Assembly (NCBI GenBank): GCA_947652855.1
Contig: CANTEO010000085.1
Span: 1-7,240 of the forward strand
Length of the DNA stretch: 7,240 bases
DNA from: an uncultured Roseburia sp.
GTDB lineage: Bacteria > Bacillota > Clostridia > Lachnospirales > Lachnospiraceae
Reading direction: 5' to 3'
The position numbers were made by a program, and so were the translations under genes. Positions 1 through 6,889 of this stretch are shown here, piece after piece (within the stretch, counting starts at the first letter, position 1; the number at the start of each line of letters is the position of its first letter). Under the pieces are notes generated by a model that saw nothing but the letters and a program-made list of their open reading frames with translations, was not told where the DNA came from and ran no database searches.

Positions 1-47
1 AAGAACTCTTTTTGGCAATATATGCGGAAAGGAGTTCTTATTTTTTT
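1..47 (+). terminator. Intrinsic terminator of an off-window plus-strand gene
   Basis: Bases 1-12 pair with 28-39 (AAGAACTCTTTT against AAAGGAGTTCTT), closing a 15-nt loop. The stem is followed at 40-47 by A and seven T residues, a textbook U-tract. One pair (T9 with G31) is a G-U wobble in plus-strand RNA but would be a C-A mismatch in minus-strand RNA, so the hairpin fits plus-strand transcription better. It implies a gene to the left of the window that converges on the htrA-like gene. The stem may extend left of base 1. Confidence 0.8.
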
Positions 48-90
48 GCCCTGAAATGTAAATAATTGACTTTACTGACAGTTTCATATA

Positions 91-139
91 AAGGACAAAA
101 GCCCGCCTAAAGAGATTTTAAATCCTATAGACGGGCTTT
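91..139 (-). terminator. Intrinsic terminator downstream of the HtrA-like gene
   Basis: Bases 98-109 (AAAGCCCGCCTA) pair with 128-139 (TAGACGGGCTTT) around an 18-nt loop that can itself fold (GATT/AATC). In minus-strand RNA all twelve positions pair, with one G-U wobble; in plus-strand RNA that position is a C-A mismatch, so the hairpin is built for minus-strand transcription. The U-tract after the stem is short (CTTTTGTCCTTT), so it may be a moderate terminator. It lies about 80 nt past the stop codon of the protease gene. The bases between (140-220) show nothing further. Confidence 0.7.
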
Positions 140-220
140 CTGTCAAGCATCTAACGCGTTCTATTCAGTTACAGTTTTCAGATATATTATAACAGACAAA
201 AATCAATTTTCAGTCCAGCC

Positions 221-1426
221 TTACTCCGTCTGCGCCGTCAGCGTCACCGGAACCTCCTGCTCCACATACTCGCCGTTGTTCAGGACCTGCACCGTCACCG
301 TCACAGTGTCCCCGACCTTACATCCGCTTAAGCAGGACTTTAACTCATCCATGGAAGAAACCTCCTCCTCATTCACCTTCGTAATGATGCTGCCAGGCAC
401 GATCCCCGCCTTTTGGGCGCCGCTGCCTTTCACAATCTGGGCCACATAAACGCCGCTCGGCATATTGTACTGCCCGGCCTCTTCCTCCACATCCACGCCA
501 TAGATGCCAAGATATGGCGTCCCGGTCGTCGTGGTCTTTCCATTCTCAATCAAGTCCTCCAGAATCGGCCCCGCCGTCGCCGTGGGAATCGCAAAGCCCA
601 TGCCCTCCACGTCCGTGTCTGAATATTTGGAGGAATTGATGCCAATCACTTCCCCATCCGTGTTGATTAAGGCGCCGCCGCTGTTTCCTGGGTTAATGGC
701 CGCGTCCGTCTGAATCAGGCGGCTCATGATGGCCTGCCCCGTCGCCTCATCCTGGAAGGTGACCTCCCTGCCAAGCGCGCTGATCACCCCGGTCGTCACA
801 GACTGCCCATAGCCAAGCGCGTTTCCAATCGCAATCGCGGGATCGCCCACCGCGACTTTCTCCGAATCGCCCATCGAGGCGATCTTTATCGTGTTTAGCG
901 TTTCCTCCGACAGATCGGAAAGCGCCACCTGCACGACCGCCAGGTCATTGGACGGAGCCGTGCCGCGCACCGTCGCCGGAGCCGTCGTGTCATCTGAAAA
1001 CTGCACCGTCAGCGCATTCGTCTTCTCCACCACATGGTTGTTCGTCGCGATATACAGATATTTCTCATCCTTGTCCACCAAAATCCCGGAGCCGCTGCTT
1101 TCGCTCTCAATCGTGCGCCCCTGCCCAAAGAAGCTTAGGATTTCCTGCTGCGTCATTCCGGTGATCGCCACGACGCTTGGCATCGCCTCCTCCACCACGC
1201 CGGAAATGTCCATAGAGACCGCGCCCTTTGCCGTGCTTGTCGGCAGAATCTTCTCGCCGTCTATGGCCGTCCCCCCTTCCGCGGCCGCCTCCGTCTTGCC
1301 ATCCGCTTTCAAATAGCTCCCAAGAAAGTAATTCGCGCCGGAAAACGCCGTGCCGCCGACAACTCCGAACACCAGCGCCAATGCGGCGCACTTTGTTATT
1401 TTCGTAAAAAAATTATGCTTGCTCAT
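221..1426 (-). CDS. htrA: HtrA/DegP-like membrane-anchored serine protease with one PDZ domain
   Basis: Predicted 401-residue S1C serine protease that would degrade or refold damaged proteins at the outer face of the membrane. An N-terminal hydrophobic segment (about residues 13-36) follows a short basic start and acts as signal anchor. A low-complexity linker (about 40-75) leads to the trypsin-like domain (about 75-295), with the triad visible as His131 (NNHVV), Asp161 (SNDLAVV) and Ser249 (NPGNSGGAL). A single PDZ domain follows (about 303-398, with YLGI near its start and KAGIVPGSIITKVN). One PDZ and an N-terminal anchor are usual for Firmicute HtrA. I chose the Met at 1426 because AGGAG at 1434-1438 lies 7 nt upstream. 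The Met two codons earlier is only 1 nt from that site, and an open frame reaching 1492 has no better one. It lies 111 nt downstream of nrdG with no convincing terminator between, so read-through is possible. No clear promoter of its own was seen in the AT-rich gap. Confidence 0.93.
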   Translation of the reverse strand: MSKHNFFTKITKCAALALVFGVVGGTAFSGANYFLGSYLKADGKTEAAAEGGTAIDGEKILPTSTAKGAVSMDISGVVEEAMPSVVAITGMTQQEILSFFGQGRTIESESSGSGILVDKDEKYLYIATNNHVVEKTNALTVQFSDDTTAPATVRGTAPSNDLAVVQVALSDLSEETLNTIKIASMGDSEKVAVGDPAIAIGNALGYGQSVTTGVISALGREVTFQDEATGQAIMSRLIQTDAAINPGNSGGALINTDGEVIGINSSKYSDTDVEGMGFAIPTATAGPILEDLIENGKTTTTGTPYLGIYGVDVEEEAGQYNMPSGVYVAQIVKGSGAQKAGIVPGSIITKVNEEEVSSMDELKSCLSGCKVGDTVTVTVQVLNNGEYVEQEVPVTLTAQTE

Positions 1427-1537
1427 AATCATTCTCCTCTCCAAACCATCCGATGTGTGCTCTGTTTCGTTTACAAAGAGAATTCTAACCATTATTTATG
1501 TTCTGTTTTTGACAAAAATATGAAAAAATTATGTCTT

Positions 1538-2074
1538 TCACATCAGCTCCACAAGCTCCCCGGACGCGACAAACCGCTTACAGTCCAGCACGCGCTGGTT
1601 CGCGGAGCCTTTAAATGTAAGCATCAGGCTTTTTTCTTTGGCAAGGAACGGGCCGTCCACCAAGACGTCCAGATAGGAAAGCAGCTCATCCGTATGCTCC
1701 GTATGGCATTTCCCCCCAAGAATCAAGTCCCGATCCAGGACATAGCCCGTATACGCCCAAATGTCCTTTTCTGCGCCCAAAGCGCCGCCTGGATACGCCT
1801 CCTTCACCCGGCGCAAAAACGGCAGCAGCGCCGCCTGGTTCTCCGGCTCCATCGGGTCGCCGCCCAAAAGCGTCAGGCCGCGGATATACGAAGGCGCAAG
1901 GGAGGAAATCAGCGCATCCTCCACTTCCTCCGTAAACGGCTTTCCATAGGAGAACTCCCAGGTCTCCGGCTGAAAGCAGCCCTCGCAGCGATTCCTGCAG
2001 CCCGACACAAAAAGGACAGTCCTTACCCCTGTCCCATTTGCGATGTCACAATATTTCACTGCGGCATAATTCAT
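1538..2074 (-). CDS. nrdG: Anaerobic ribonucleotide reductase activating protein (radical SAM activase)
   Basis: Predicted 178-residue cytoplasmic activase. It uses a [4Fe-4S] cluster and S-adenosylmethionine to place the glycyl radical on NrdD. The radical SAM signature CX3CX2C is Cys26, Cys30 and Cys33 (CRNRCEGC), preceded by the family's typical N-terminal NGTGVRTVLFVSGC. The SAM-contacting GGDPME lies at 71-76. The protein is slightly longer than enterobacterial NrdG (about 155 residues, from memory), mostly in the C-terminal half. The start codon overlaps the nrdD stop in an ATGA (2071-2074), and AAAGGG at 2085-2090 inside the end of nrdD serves as Shine-Dalgarno, so translation is probably coupled and the two proteins made together. 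It is presumably transcribed from the nrdD promoter under NrdR control. Confidence 0.96.
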   Translation of the reverse strand: MNYAAVKYCDIANGTGVRTVLFVSGCRNRCEGCFQPETWEFSYGKPFTEEVEDALISSLAPSYIRGLTLLGGDPMEPENQAALLPFLRRVKEAYPGGALGAEKDIWAYTGYVLDRDLILGGKCHTEHTDELLSYLDVLVDGPFLAKEKSLMLTFKGSANQRVLDCKRFVASGELVELM

Positions 2075-4233
2075 AGATGCAGCACCCTTTCTTTGATCTC
2101 CTGCGTCCTTCCCTGATTCCAGAACTGCGTGCCAATGTACCCGCAGGTGCGGCGCGCCACGTTCATCTTATCCTGGTTGCGGTTTTTGCAGTTCGGGCAT
2201 TCCCACACCAGCTTTCCGTCCTCGTCCGGCACGACCGCAATCTCCCCGTCAAACCCGCAAATCTGACAGAAGTCGCTCTTCGTGTTCAGCTCCGCGTACA
2301 TGATGTTGTCATAAATATAGCGCATCAGCTCCAGCACCGCCTCCAGGTTGTGGGACATATTCGGCACCTCCACATAGCTGATCGCGCCGCCCGGGGAGAG
2401 CCTTTGAAATTTCGCCTCAAACCTAAGCTTTGAGAACGCGTCAATGTCCTCCGTCACATGGACATGGTAGCTGTTGGTGATGTAGTTTTTGTCCGTCACG
2501 TTCGGAATGACCCCAAAACGCTTCTGTAAGCACTTCGCGAATTTGTACGTCGTGGACTCTAAGGGCGTTCCATACACGCTAAAGTCAATCTTCGTCTCCG
2601 CCTTCCACCGTTTGCACGCGTCATTCATGCGCTGCATCACCTCCAGGGCGAACGGCTCCGCCTCCGCGTCTGTGTGCGGCTTCCCCGTCATGTAATAGGT
2701 GCATTCGCATAAGCCCGCATAGCCCAGGGAAATGGTGGAATACCCATCGTACAAAAGGCGGTCGATCTTCTCTCCTTTTTTCAGGCGGGCCAGCGCCCCA
2801 TACTGCCACAGGATCGGCGCCACGTCGGAGGGCACTCCCTTCAATCGGTTGTGGCGGCTCATCAAGGCCTTTCTGCACAGCTCTAGGCGGCTGTCGAAAA
2901 TCTCCCAGAACTTCTCCCTGTCCCCTTCGCTGCTGCAGGCAATGTCCACCAGGTTTAACGTCACGACCCCCTGATTGAACCTGCCATAAAATTTATAATT
3001 CCCCTCCTCATTTTTATAAACCGTTAAGAAAGAGCGGCATCCCATGCAGGTATAGCAATTGCCCTCTTTCAGCTCCTTCATCACTTTCTCGGAGATATAG
3101 TCGGGAACCATGCGCTTGGCCGTGCATTCCGCGGCCAGCTTCGTCAAATGCCAGTACCTGCCGCCTTCCGTAATGTTGTCTTCCTCCAGGACATAAATCA
3201 GCTTAGGGAACGCCGGCGTGATGTAGACGCCGGATTCATTCTTCACGCCCTGTATCCTCTGACGGAGCGCCTCACCAATGACGAGCGCAAGGTCGTCCCG
3301 CGTCCTTCCCTCCGGCACCTCATTCAAATACATGAACACCGTCACGAACGGCGCCTGCCCATTTGTCGTCATTAGGGTGATGACCTGGTACTGAATCATC
3401 TGCACGCCCCGGTTAATCTCCTCCAAGACCCGCTGTTCCGCGACCTCGTTCATCTGCCCCTCACTTAACGTAAGCCCCGCGGCCTCATACTCTTTTTGCA
3501 CTTCCTTGCGGAATCTGTGCCTGCTGACGTCCACAAACGGCGCAAGGTGCGCCAGGGAGATGCTCTGCCCGCCATATTGGGAGCTTGCGATCTGCGCGAT
3601 AATCTGCGTCGCGATATTGCAGGCCGTGGAAAAGCTGTGGGGCTTTTCAATCATCGTCCCGCTGATGACCGTCCCGTTCTGCAGCATATCCTCCAGATTC
3701 ACAAGGCAGCAATTGTGCATATGCTGCGCAAAGTAATCCGAGTCATGAAAGTGGATCAGGCCATTGTCATGCGCCTCCACAATCTCGCGCGGCAGCAAAA
3801 AGCGGCGCGTGATGTCCTTGCTGACCTCCCCGGCCATATAGTCCCGCTGCACGCTGTTGACCGTCGGGTTTTTATTGGAATTTTCCTGCTTCACCTCTTC
3901 GTTGTCAAACTCCAGCAGGCTTAAGATCTGCTTGTCCGTAGAATTCGCCCGACGCACCAGGGCCCGCTCATAGCGGTAGGTGATGTAATTCCTGGCTACC
4001 GCAAACGCATGCTGCTCCATGATGCCGTTCTCCACCAGATCCTGAATCTCCTCCACATTCAGCGCGCGTCCCATCGCCTCGCAAAGCCTCGTGACCTCCT
4101 GACAAATCTTCTGTATCTGCTCCTGCGTCAAACGATCCTTTTCCGGCACGGAATGGTTCGCCTTTACAATTGCGGCCTCAATTTTTGAAATATGAAACTC
4201 CTCTTCTGCCCCGCTTCTTTTTATGATCTTCAT
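2071..4233 (-). CDS. nrdD: Anaerobic (class III) ribonucleoside-triphosphate reductase, large subunit
   Basis: Predicted 720-residue glycyl radical enzyme that reduces ribonucleoside triphosphates to dNTPs without oxygen. The N-terminal ATP-cone (about 1-95, starting MKIIKRSGAEEEF) is the allosteric dATP/ATP switch. The catalytic barrel follows, with HNCC at 173-176 and CMGCRS at 396-401; from family knowledge Cys399 is the likeliest thiyl-radical cysteine. A zinc site is formed by Cys656, Cys659, Cys679 and Cys682, and the glycyl radical loop RRTCGYIG places the radical at Gly698. All key residues are present and the length is normal. The Met at 4233 is chosen because the open frame upstream (to 4317) runs through the promoter and the likely 5' untranslated leader. 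Shine-Dalgarno placement is slightly odd: AAGGAG is 12 nt away (4246-4251) and AAAGG only 2 nt away (4236-4240). It is followed directly by nrdG with a 4-base overlap. Confidence 0.97.
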   Translation of the reverse strand: MKIIKRSGAEEEFHISKIEAAIVKANHSVPEKDRLTQEQIQKICQEVTRLCEAMGRALNVEEIQDLVENGIMEQHAFAVARNYITYRYERALVRRANSTDKQILSLLEFDNEEVKQENSNKNPTVNSVQRDYMAGEVSKDITRRFLLPREIVEAHDNGLIHFHDSDYFAQHMHNCCLVNLEDMLQNGTVISGTMIEKPHSFSTACNIATQIIAQIASSQYGGQSISLAHLAPFVDVSRHRFRKEVQKEYEAAGLTLSEGQMNEVAEQRVLEEINRGVQMIQYQVITLMTTNGQAPFVTVFMYLNEVPEGRTRDDLALVIGEALRQRIQGVKNESGVYITPAFPKLIYVLEEDNITEGGRYWHLTKLAAECTAKRMVPDYISEKVMKELKEGNCYTCMGCRSFLTVYKNEEGNYKFYGRFNQGVVTLNLVDIACSSEGDREKFWEIFDSRLELCRKALMSRHNRLKGVPSDVAPILWQYGALARLKKGEKIDRLLYDGYSTISLGYAGLCECTYYMTGKPHTDAEAEPFALEVMQRMNDACKRWKAETKIDFSVYGTPLESTTYKFAKCLQKRFGVIPNVTDKNYITNSYHVHVTEDIDAFSKLRFEAKFQRLSPGGAISYVEVPNMSHNLEAVLELMRYIYDNIMYAELNTKSDFCQICGFDGEIAVVPDEDGKLVWECPNCKNRNQDKMNVARRTCGYIGTQFWNQGRTQEIKERVLHL

Positions 4234-4288
4234 AGCCTTTCCCGTCTCCTTCTCATTATCCAAGCGCCTTTTTCTCAAGGCAAAGAAG

Positions 4289-4317
4289 ATTGTACCAAAT
4301 ATAGTATTGCTTGTCAA
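4289..4317 (-). promoter_or_regulatory. Sigma-A promoter of nrdDG
   Basis: On the minus strand, TTGACA (4312-4317) is followed after exactly 17 bp by TACAAT (4289-4294). The -35 is a perfect consensus and the -10 has one deviation. Transcription should start near 4282, giving a leader of roughly 50 nt before the nrdD start at 4233. The element sits in the AT-rich 134-bp gap between folC and nrdD. No terminator for folC was seen in this gap, so some read-through from degV-folC cannot be excluded. Confidence 0.88.
4292..4307 (-). promoter_or_regulatory. NrdR box, promoter-proximal (inside the promoter spacer)
   Basis: Read on the minus strand this 16-mer is ATACTATATTTGGTAC. Compared with my recollection of the NrdR consensus (acaCwATATmTwGTgt) it agrees at about 11 of 16 positions, including the ACTATAT core. 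It fills the space between the -35 and -10 hexamers and overlaps the first bases of the -10, so a bound repressor would block RNA polymerase. On its own it is a moderate match; the spacing to its partner is the stronger evidence. Confidence 0.7.
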
Positions 4318-4322
4318 CGAGA

Positions 4323-4338
4323 AAACTATATCTTGTAT
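4323..4338 (+). promoter_or_regulatory. NrdR box, distal (just upstream of the -35)
   Basis: AAACTATATCTTGTAT matches the remembered NrdR consensus at about 14 of 16 positions on the plus strand and about 13 on the other, as expected for a near-palindrome. Its start is exactly 31 bp from that of the proximal box, about three helical turns, which is the typical spacing of paired NrdR sites. NrdR is an ATP-cone Zn-finger repressor that senses nucleotide levels; its gene is not in the window. Confidence 0.82.
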
Positions 4339-4367
4339 TTTATCCCAAATAAGCCGTTACTCCCCGC

Positions 4368-5651
4368 TCACTGGTTCCGTTCCCTTTCAACAAACAGCCT
4401 CCGCGCCTCGCCCACAAAGTACAGCGAGCCAAACAGCGCCGTGCGCTCCCCGCTTCCATACGCTTCTTTTTCTGGCGCATGGAATAAAAAAGGAGCCAGC
4501 GCCTCCTCAATGCAGTCCTTTTGCTCCGTCTTTACGCCAAGGCTCCTGATATATTCCGAAAGCTCCTTCCCCTGCAAGGCCCGCTCGCTCTCCGGCGTCA
4601 CGGCAGTCACTTTTTTTGCCAACGGCGCAATCAGGCGCGCCATTTTTTTATAGTCCTTCTCCGCCAAAACGCCCATGATAAAATGAAATTTTTCACCAGG
4701 ATAAAGCTCCTTAAGGCTTTCCGTCAGGGCAAGGGCCCCATCCTCATTGTGCGCGCCGTCTATCAAAAGAAAGGGGCTTTCACAAATCAGCTCCATCCTC
4801 CCGTCCCAGGACGCGCCGGCAATGCCACGGCGCAGCACCTCCTCCGCAATGGGATATCCCAATTCCATCAGCTCCCTTGCGCAAAGGATTGCGGCAAGCG
4901 CATTCTCCCTCTGATAAGAGCCGAGCATCTTTAGCTGATAAAAGCCCTCTCCCGGATAGGAAAAGCCGCCCGCCATGGGGGCAATGCGCGAAGCGTCCAC
5001 CGTCTGGCACGGAATAGACAGCTCCCTGCACCGTCCCTCCAGCGCCTCTTTGACCTTCGGCGCCTGGCTCCCAATGACGGCCCGCATCCCCCGCTTTAAA
5101 ATCCCTGCCTTTTCTGCGGCGATTTCCTCTAAAGTATTCCCAAGGACCGCCATATGGTCATATCCGATTCTCGTAATCACGCCAACCAACGGCGTGCCGA
5201 CGGCATTCGTGGCATCCAGGCGGCCGCCAAGGCCCGTCTCCAAAACGGCAAGCTGACAGCCCTGCTCCTTAAAATGCAGCAGGGCCATCGCAAGGCAGAG
5301 GTCAAACATCGTCGGCTCCAGGCCGCGCCCCGCGGCAAGCGCGCGCGCGCCAAGCCTAACGACGTCCTCCTTAGGAATCTTCCTGCCGTCCACCTGAATC
5401 CGCTCCGCAAAGTCAATCAGGTGGGGCGACGTGAACAAGCCCGCCCGAATCCCCGCCTCTTTTAAGACCGAACGCAAAAAGGCCGCCGTAGAGCCTTTTC
5501 CATTCGTTCCCGCGATATGGACAAACGCAAGGCCCTCCTGGGGGTTTCCTACAGCGGCCAGCAATTGCCCGCTCACAACGACGCCGGGCAATGTTCCAAA
5601 CCTTCTTTTTGTTTCAATGGCAGAGACGATTTTTTGATAATCCATTGTCAT
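4368..5651 (-). CDS. folC: Folylpolyglutamate synthase / dihydrofolate synthase
   Basis: Predicted 427-residue cytoplasmic Mur-ligase-family enzyme. It adds glutamates to folates and, in bifunctional members, joins glutamate to dihydropteroate. The ATP-binding P-loop is GTNGKGS (48-54). The family blocks SPHL (75-78), ERIQ (83-86), LETGLGGRLDATN (137-149), DHMAVLG (165-171) and EKAGI (180-184, whose Lys182 corresponds to the lysine carbamylated in characterised FolC) are all intact. The C-terminal ligase domain begins near 285 and carries DGAHN at 298-302. Length is normal. The first Met (5651) overlaps the degV stop as ATGA (5648-5651); a second Met two codons on (5645) is an alternative start. 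Neither has a strong Shine-Dalgarno (only a GGCGG is near), which suggests translational coupling to degV. Whether it is mono- or bifunctional cannot be told by eye. Confidence 0.95.
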   Translation of the reverse strand: MTMDYQKIVSAIETKRRFGTLPGVVVSGQLLAAVGNPQEGLAFVHIAGTNGKGSTAAFLRSVLKEAGIRAGLFTSPHLIDFAERIQVDGRKIPKEDVVRLGARALAAGRGLEPTMFDLCLAMALLHFKEQGCQLAVLETGLGGRLDATNAVGTPLVGVITRIGYDHMAVLGNTLEEIAAEKAGILKRGMRAVIGSQAPKVKEALEGRCRELSIPCQTVDASRIAPMAGGFSYPGEGFYQLKMLGSYQRENALAAILCARELMELGYPIAEEVLRRGIAGASWDGRMELICESPFLLIDGAHNEDGALALTESLKELYPGEKFHFIMGVLAEKDYKKMARLIAPLAKKVTAVTPESERALQGKELSEYIRSLGVKTEQKDCIEEALAPFLFHAPEKEAYGSGERTALFGSLYFVGEARRLFVERERNQ

Positions 5652-6487
5652 ACCGCCAAAATGACGCCGCCGTCATTGGCGTACATACTGCTGATGCCGG
5701 CCGTGTCCACAAGGAATATCTCCTTGAACTTCGCTATTTTCTCAATCTCCTCTTTTACGGATTCGGCCCTCTTTTTGCAATTGCAGTGCGCGATCGCCAG
5801 CGTGCGGCTTTTCGTATCCTCTGTCTTCTCCAGCATCTCCTCCACCATCTTCTTCAATGCCTTCTGCATGCCCCGCGCCTGCCCTAACTGGCAAATCTCG
5901 CCGCCCGGCGTAGAGCCCATCACCGGCTTGATATTCAATGCGTTAGCCACAAACGCCTTCACGTTGCTAAGCCTGCCGTTCTTGCGCAGCGTCTCAAGCG
6001 TCTCAAGCACAAAATAGGTGCATTGCGAATCTATATAGCGCTCCACAGCCTCCACCGTCTCCTCAAAGGACATCCCTGCCTCCTCGCATTCCTGCGCCTT
6101 TAAGCCAATCAGCGTCTCCCCGACAGATGCGGATCTGGAATTGAACACATAGATTTTTTTTGCGCCGCCATGCTCCTCCTCATACAGATTCTTCGCAAGG
6201 CCCGCGCTGTTATAAGAGCCGCTTAGCTCCTTCGACAACGTGACGACGTAAATATGCTCCGCCTCCCCTTCGTATTCTTCCATATACTGCTCCGGGGACG
6301 GGCAGGAGGACTTTGGCCCCACCGGGCTCTCCTTGACAAGCTTTAAAAACTCCAGCTGCTGAAACGTCTCGTCGTCCCTCACCCGATGCCCGTTCACGTC
6401 CATCTCAAGCGCGACGTTCACAAAATGCCCGTCCGCCTTCATCTCTGCCGTCAGCTCCCCGCAGCTGTCAATAATAATTTTATACAT
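5648..6487 (-). CDS. DegV/FakB-like fatty-acid-binding protein
   Basis: Predicted 279-residue cytoplasmic DegV-fold protein. Characterised relatives (FakB) hold a fatty acid for phosphorylation by FakA kinase, feeding exogenous fatty acids into phospholipids; this one's ligand is unknown. Family signatures in order: an N-terminal strand with IIIDSCGEL (4-12), PKSSCPSPEQY (58-68) in place of the usual TSQPS block, the ligand-contacting LSGSYNSA (88-95), FNSRSASVGETLIG (115-128), and LETLRKNGRL (164-173) leading to LNIKPV (184-189). The C-terminus reads SSMYANDGGV (266-275), where FakB proteins usually have a His-x-Gly-Pro-Gly motif, so the carboxylate-binding histidine appears to be replaced by tyrosine. 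The start is firm: GGAGG at 6494-6498 lies 6 nt from the ATG. It heads a two-gene unit with folC. DegV paralogues are common in clostridia, so no specific symbol is given. Confidence 0.92.
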   Translation of the reverse strand: MYKIIIDSCGELTAEMKADGHFVNVALEMDVNGHRVRDDETFQQLEFLKLVKESPVGPKSSCPSPEQYMEEYEGEAEHIYVVTLSKELSGSYNSAGLAKNLYEEEHGGAKKIYVFNSRSASVGETLIGLKAQECEEAGMSFEETVEAVERYIDSQCTYFVLETLETLRKNGRLSNVKAFVANALNIKPVMGSTPGGEICQLGQARGMQKALKKMVEEMLEKTEDTKSRTLAIAHCNCKKRAESVKEEIEKIAKFKEIFLVDTAGISSMYANDGGVILAV

Positions 6488-6533
6488 CCCATACCTCCAA
6501 AATTCATCTCTAGATTTTACGTCAATCCAATCT

Positions 6534-6539
6534 ATTATA
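6534..6539 (-). promoter_or_regulatory. Likely -10 element for degV-folC
   Basis: On the minus strand a perfect TATAAT lies 46 nt upstream of the degV start, implying a leader of about 40 nt. The -35 region is poor: at 16-18 bp spacing the hexamers show little resemblance to TTGACA. A TG sits immediately before the hexamer but one base off the extended -10 position. Expression may therefore need an activator or be weak. Confidence 0.5.
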
Positions 6540-6563
6540 CATGGTTTTAATTACCAGATGTAT
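6537..6563. promoter_or_regulatory. Inverted repeat overlapping the degV -10, possible operator
   Basis: ATACATGGT (6537-6545) is complementary to ACCAGATGTAT (6553-6563) when two bases (AG, 6557-6558) are bulged out. The arms are separated by 7 AT-rich bases. The repeat overlaps the degV -10 and its upstream spacer, where a repressor would act. I do not recognise it as a known operator, and short AT-rich repeats like this can arise by chance. Confidence 0.25.
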
Positions 6564-6685
6564 CATACCATAAAAACCTCCTCCTGTACAGCGGAAGTTT
6601 CCCATTTGAATATTCAAACAATCCATTTCCACACTTTCCATTTTCTAATAACATAAATAATTTTTTATTTTTTTCAAATATTGTA

Positions 6686-6714
6686 TTGACAAATTCATCA
6701 TTATCAGATAATAT
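6686..6714 (+). promoter_or_regulatory. Plus-strand sigma-A promoter candidate
   Basis: A perfect TTGACA (6686-6691) is followed after 17 bp by TAATAT (6709-6714), four of six matches to the -10 consensus, in AT-rich DNA. Transcription would start near 6721 and run rightwards, away from degV. It is the only plus-strand promoter candidate I see that is not inside a gene. Confidence 0.55.
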
Positions 6715-6757
6715 ATAACCATACAAACAAGAACAACTGAACCGGAGGTACAGACCA

Positions 6758-6769
6758 ATGAAGAAGTAA
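6758..6769 (+). CDS. Three-codon mini-ORF (Met-Lys-Lys-stop), possible leader peptide
   Basis: ATG AAG AAG TAA is preceded by GGAGG at 6744-6748 with 9-nt spacing, about 37 nt after the predicted transcription start. The ribosome site is as strong as those of the real genes nearby. Minimal ORFs of this kind can act as stalling or coupling leaders. Equally it may be what remains of a gene whose body was lost, since the MKK start is typical of signal peptides and nothing readable follows the stop. Confidence 0.3.
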   Translation: MKK

Positions 6770-6889
6770 CGATCCACCCCAAAAAATCCTTAAAAAGGTG
6801 CTTTCCATCAGAGGCGCGACTCCAAAGGAAGGCGGTCGAACAGCAGAACGAAAGAAAGGACGGTACGTTCCCATGAACAGTGAAGATTA

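Larger units (their letters stand above)
6547..6777 (-). pseudogene. Possible gene remnant or chance AT-rich open frame (76 codons)
   Basis: An open frame of 76 codons runs on the minus strand from a GTG near 6777. Its later half (roughly 6547-6710) reads like plausible protein (for example DNDEFVNTIFEKNKKLFML), but I recognise no family. Base composition is far more AT-rich than the five neighbouring genes, as if of different origin. The only ATG in frame (leading MLLENGK) has no Shine-Dalgarno, and the GTG end overlaps the plus-strand ribosome site and mini-ORF described separately. A decayed fragment of a transferred gene, or simply intergenic DNA, are both reasonable readings. Confidence 0.15.

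Noticed and set aside
1427..1492. Extension of the protease by 22 residues to an upstream start at 1492
   Set aside because: The extension is not signal-like and has no ribosome site, whereas AGGAG at 1434-1438 is ideally placed for the start at 1426.
1493..1537. Terminator between nrdG and the protease gene
   Set aside because: Only weak AT-only complementarity (TGAAA/TTTCA, GACA/TGTC) is present, with no GC-rich stem.
3496..3924. Long open frames opposite nrdD, folC and htrA (for example 3496-3924, 891-1316, 4521-4934)
   Set aside because: They lie wholly antisense to or out of frame with strongly recognisable genes, and their arginine- and proline-rich composition is what shadow frames of GC-rich genes give.
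4234..4317. Extension of NrdD by 28 residues to 4317
   Set aside because: The extra codons would lie within the promoter itself (-35 at 4312-4317, -10 at 4289-4294) and the start would precede the predicted transcription start.
6796..6860. Resemblance to a lysine riboswitch (AGAGGCGCGACT)
   Set aside because: The AGAGGnGCG start is suggestive, but the GAGTA loop, the later GAAAGG and CGCCGAAG blocks and the needed length are absent.
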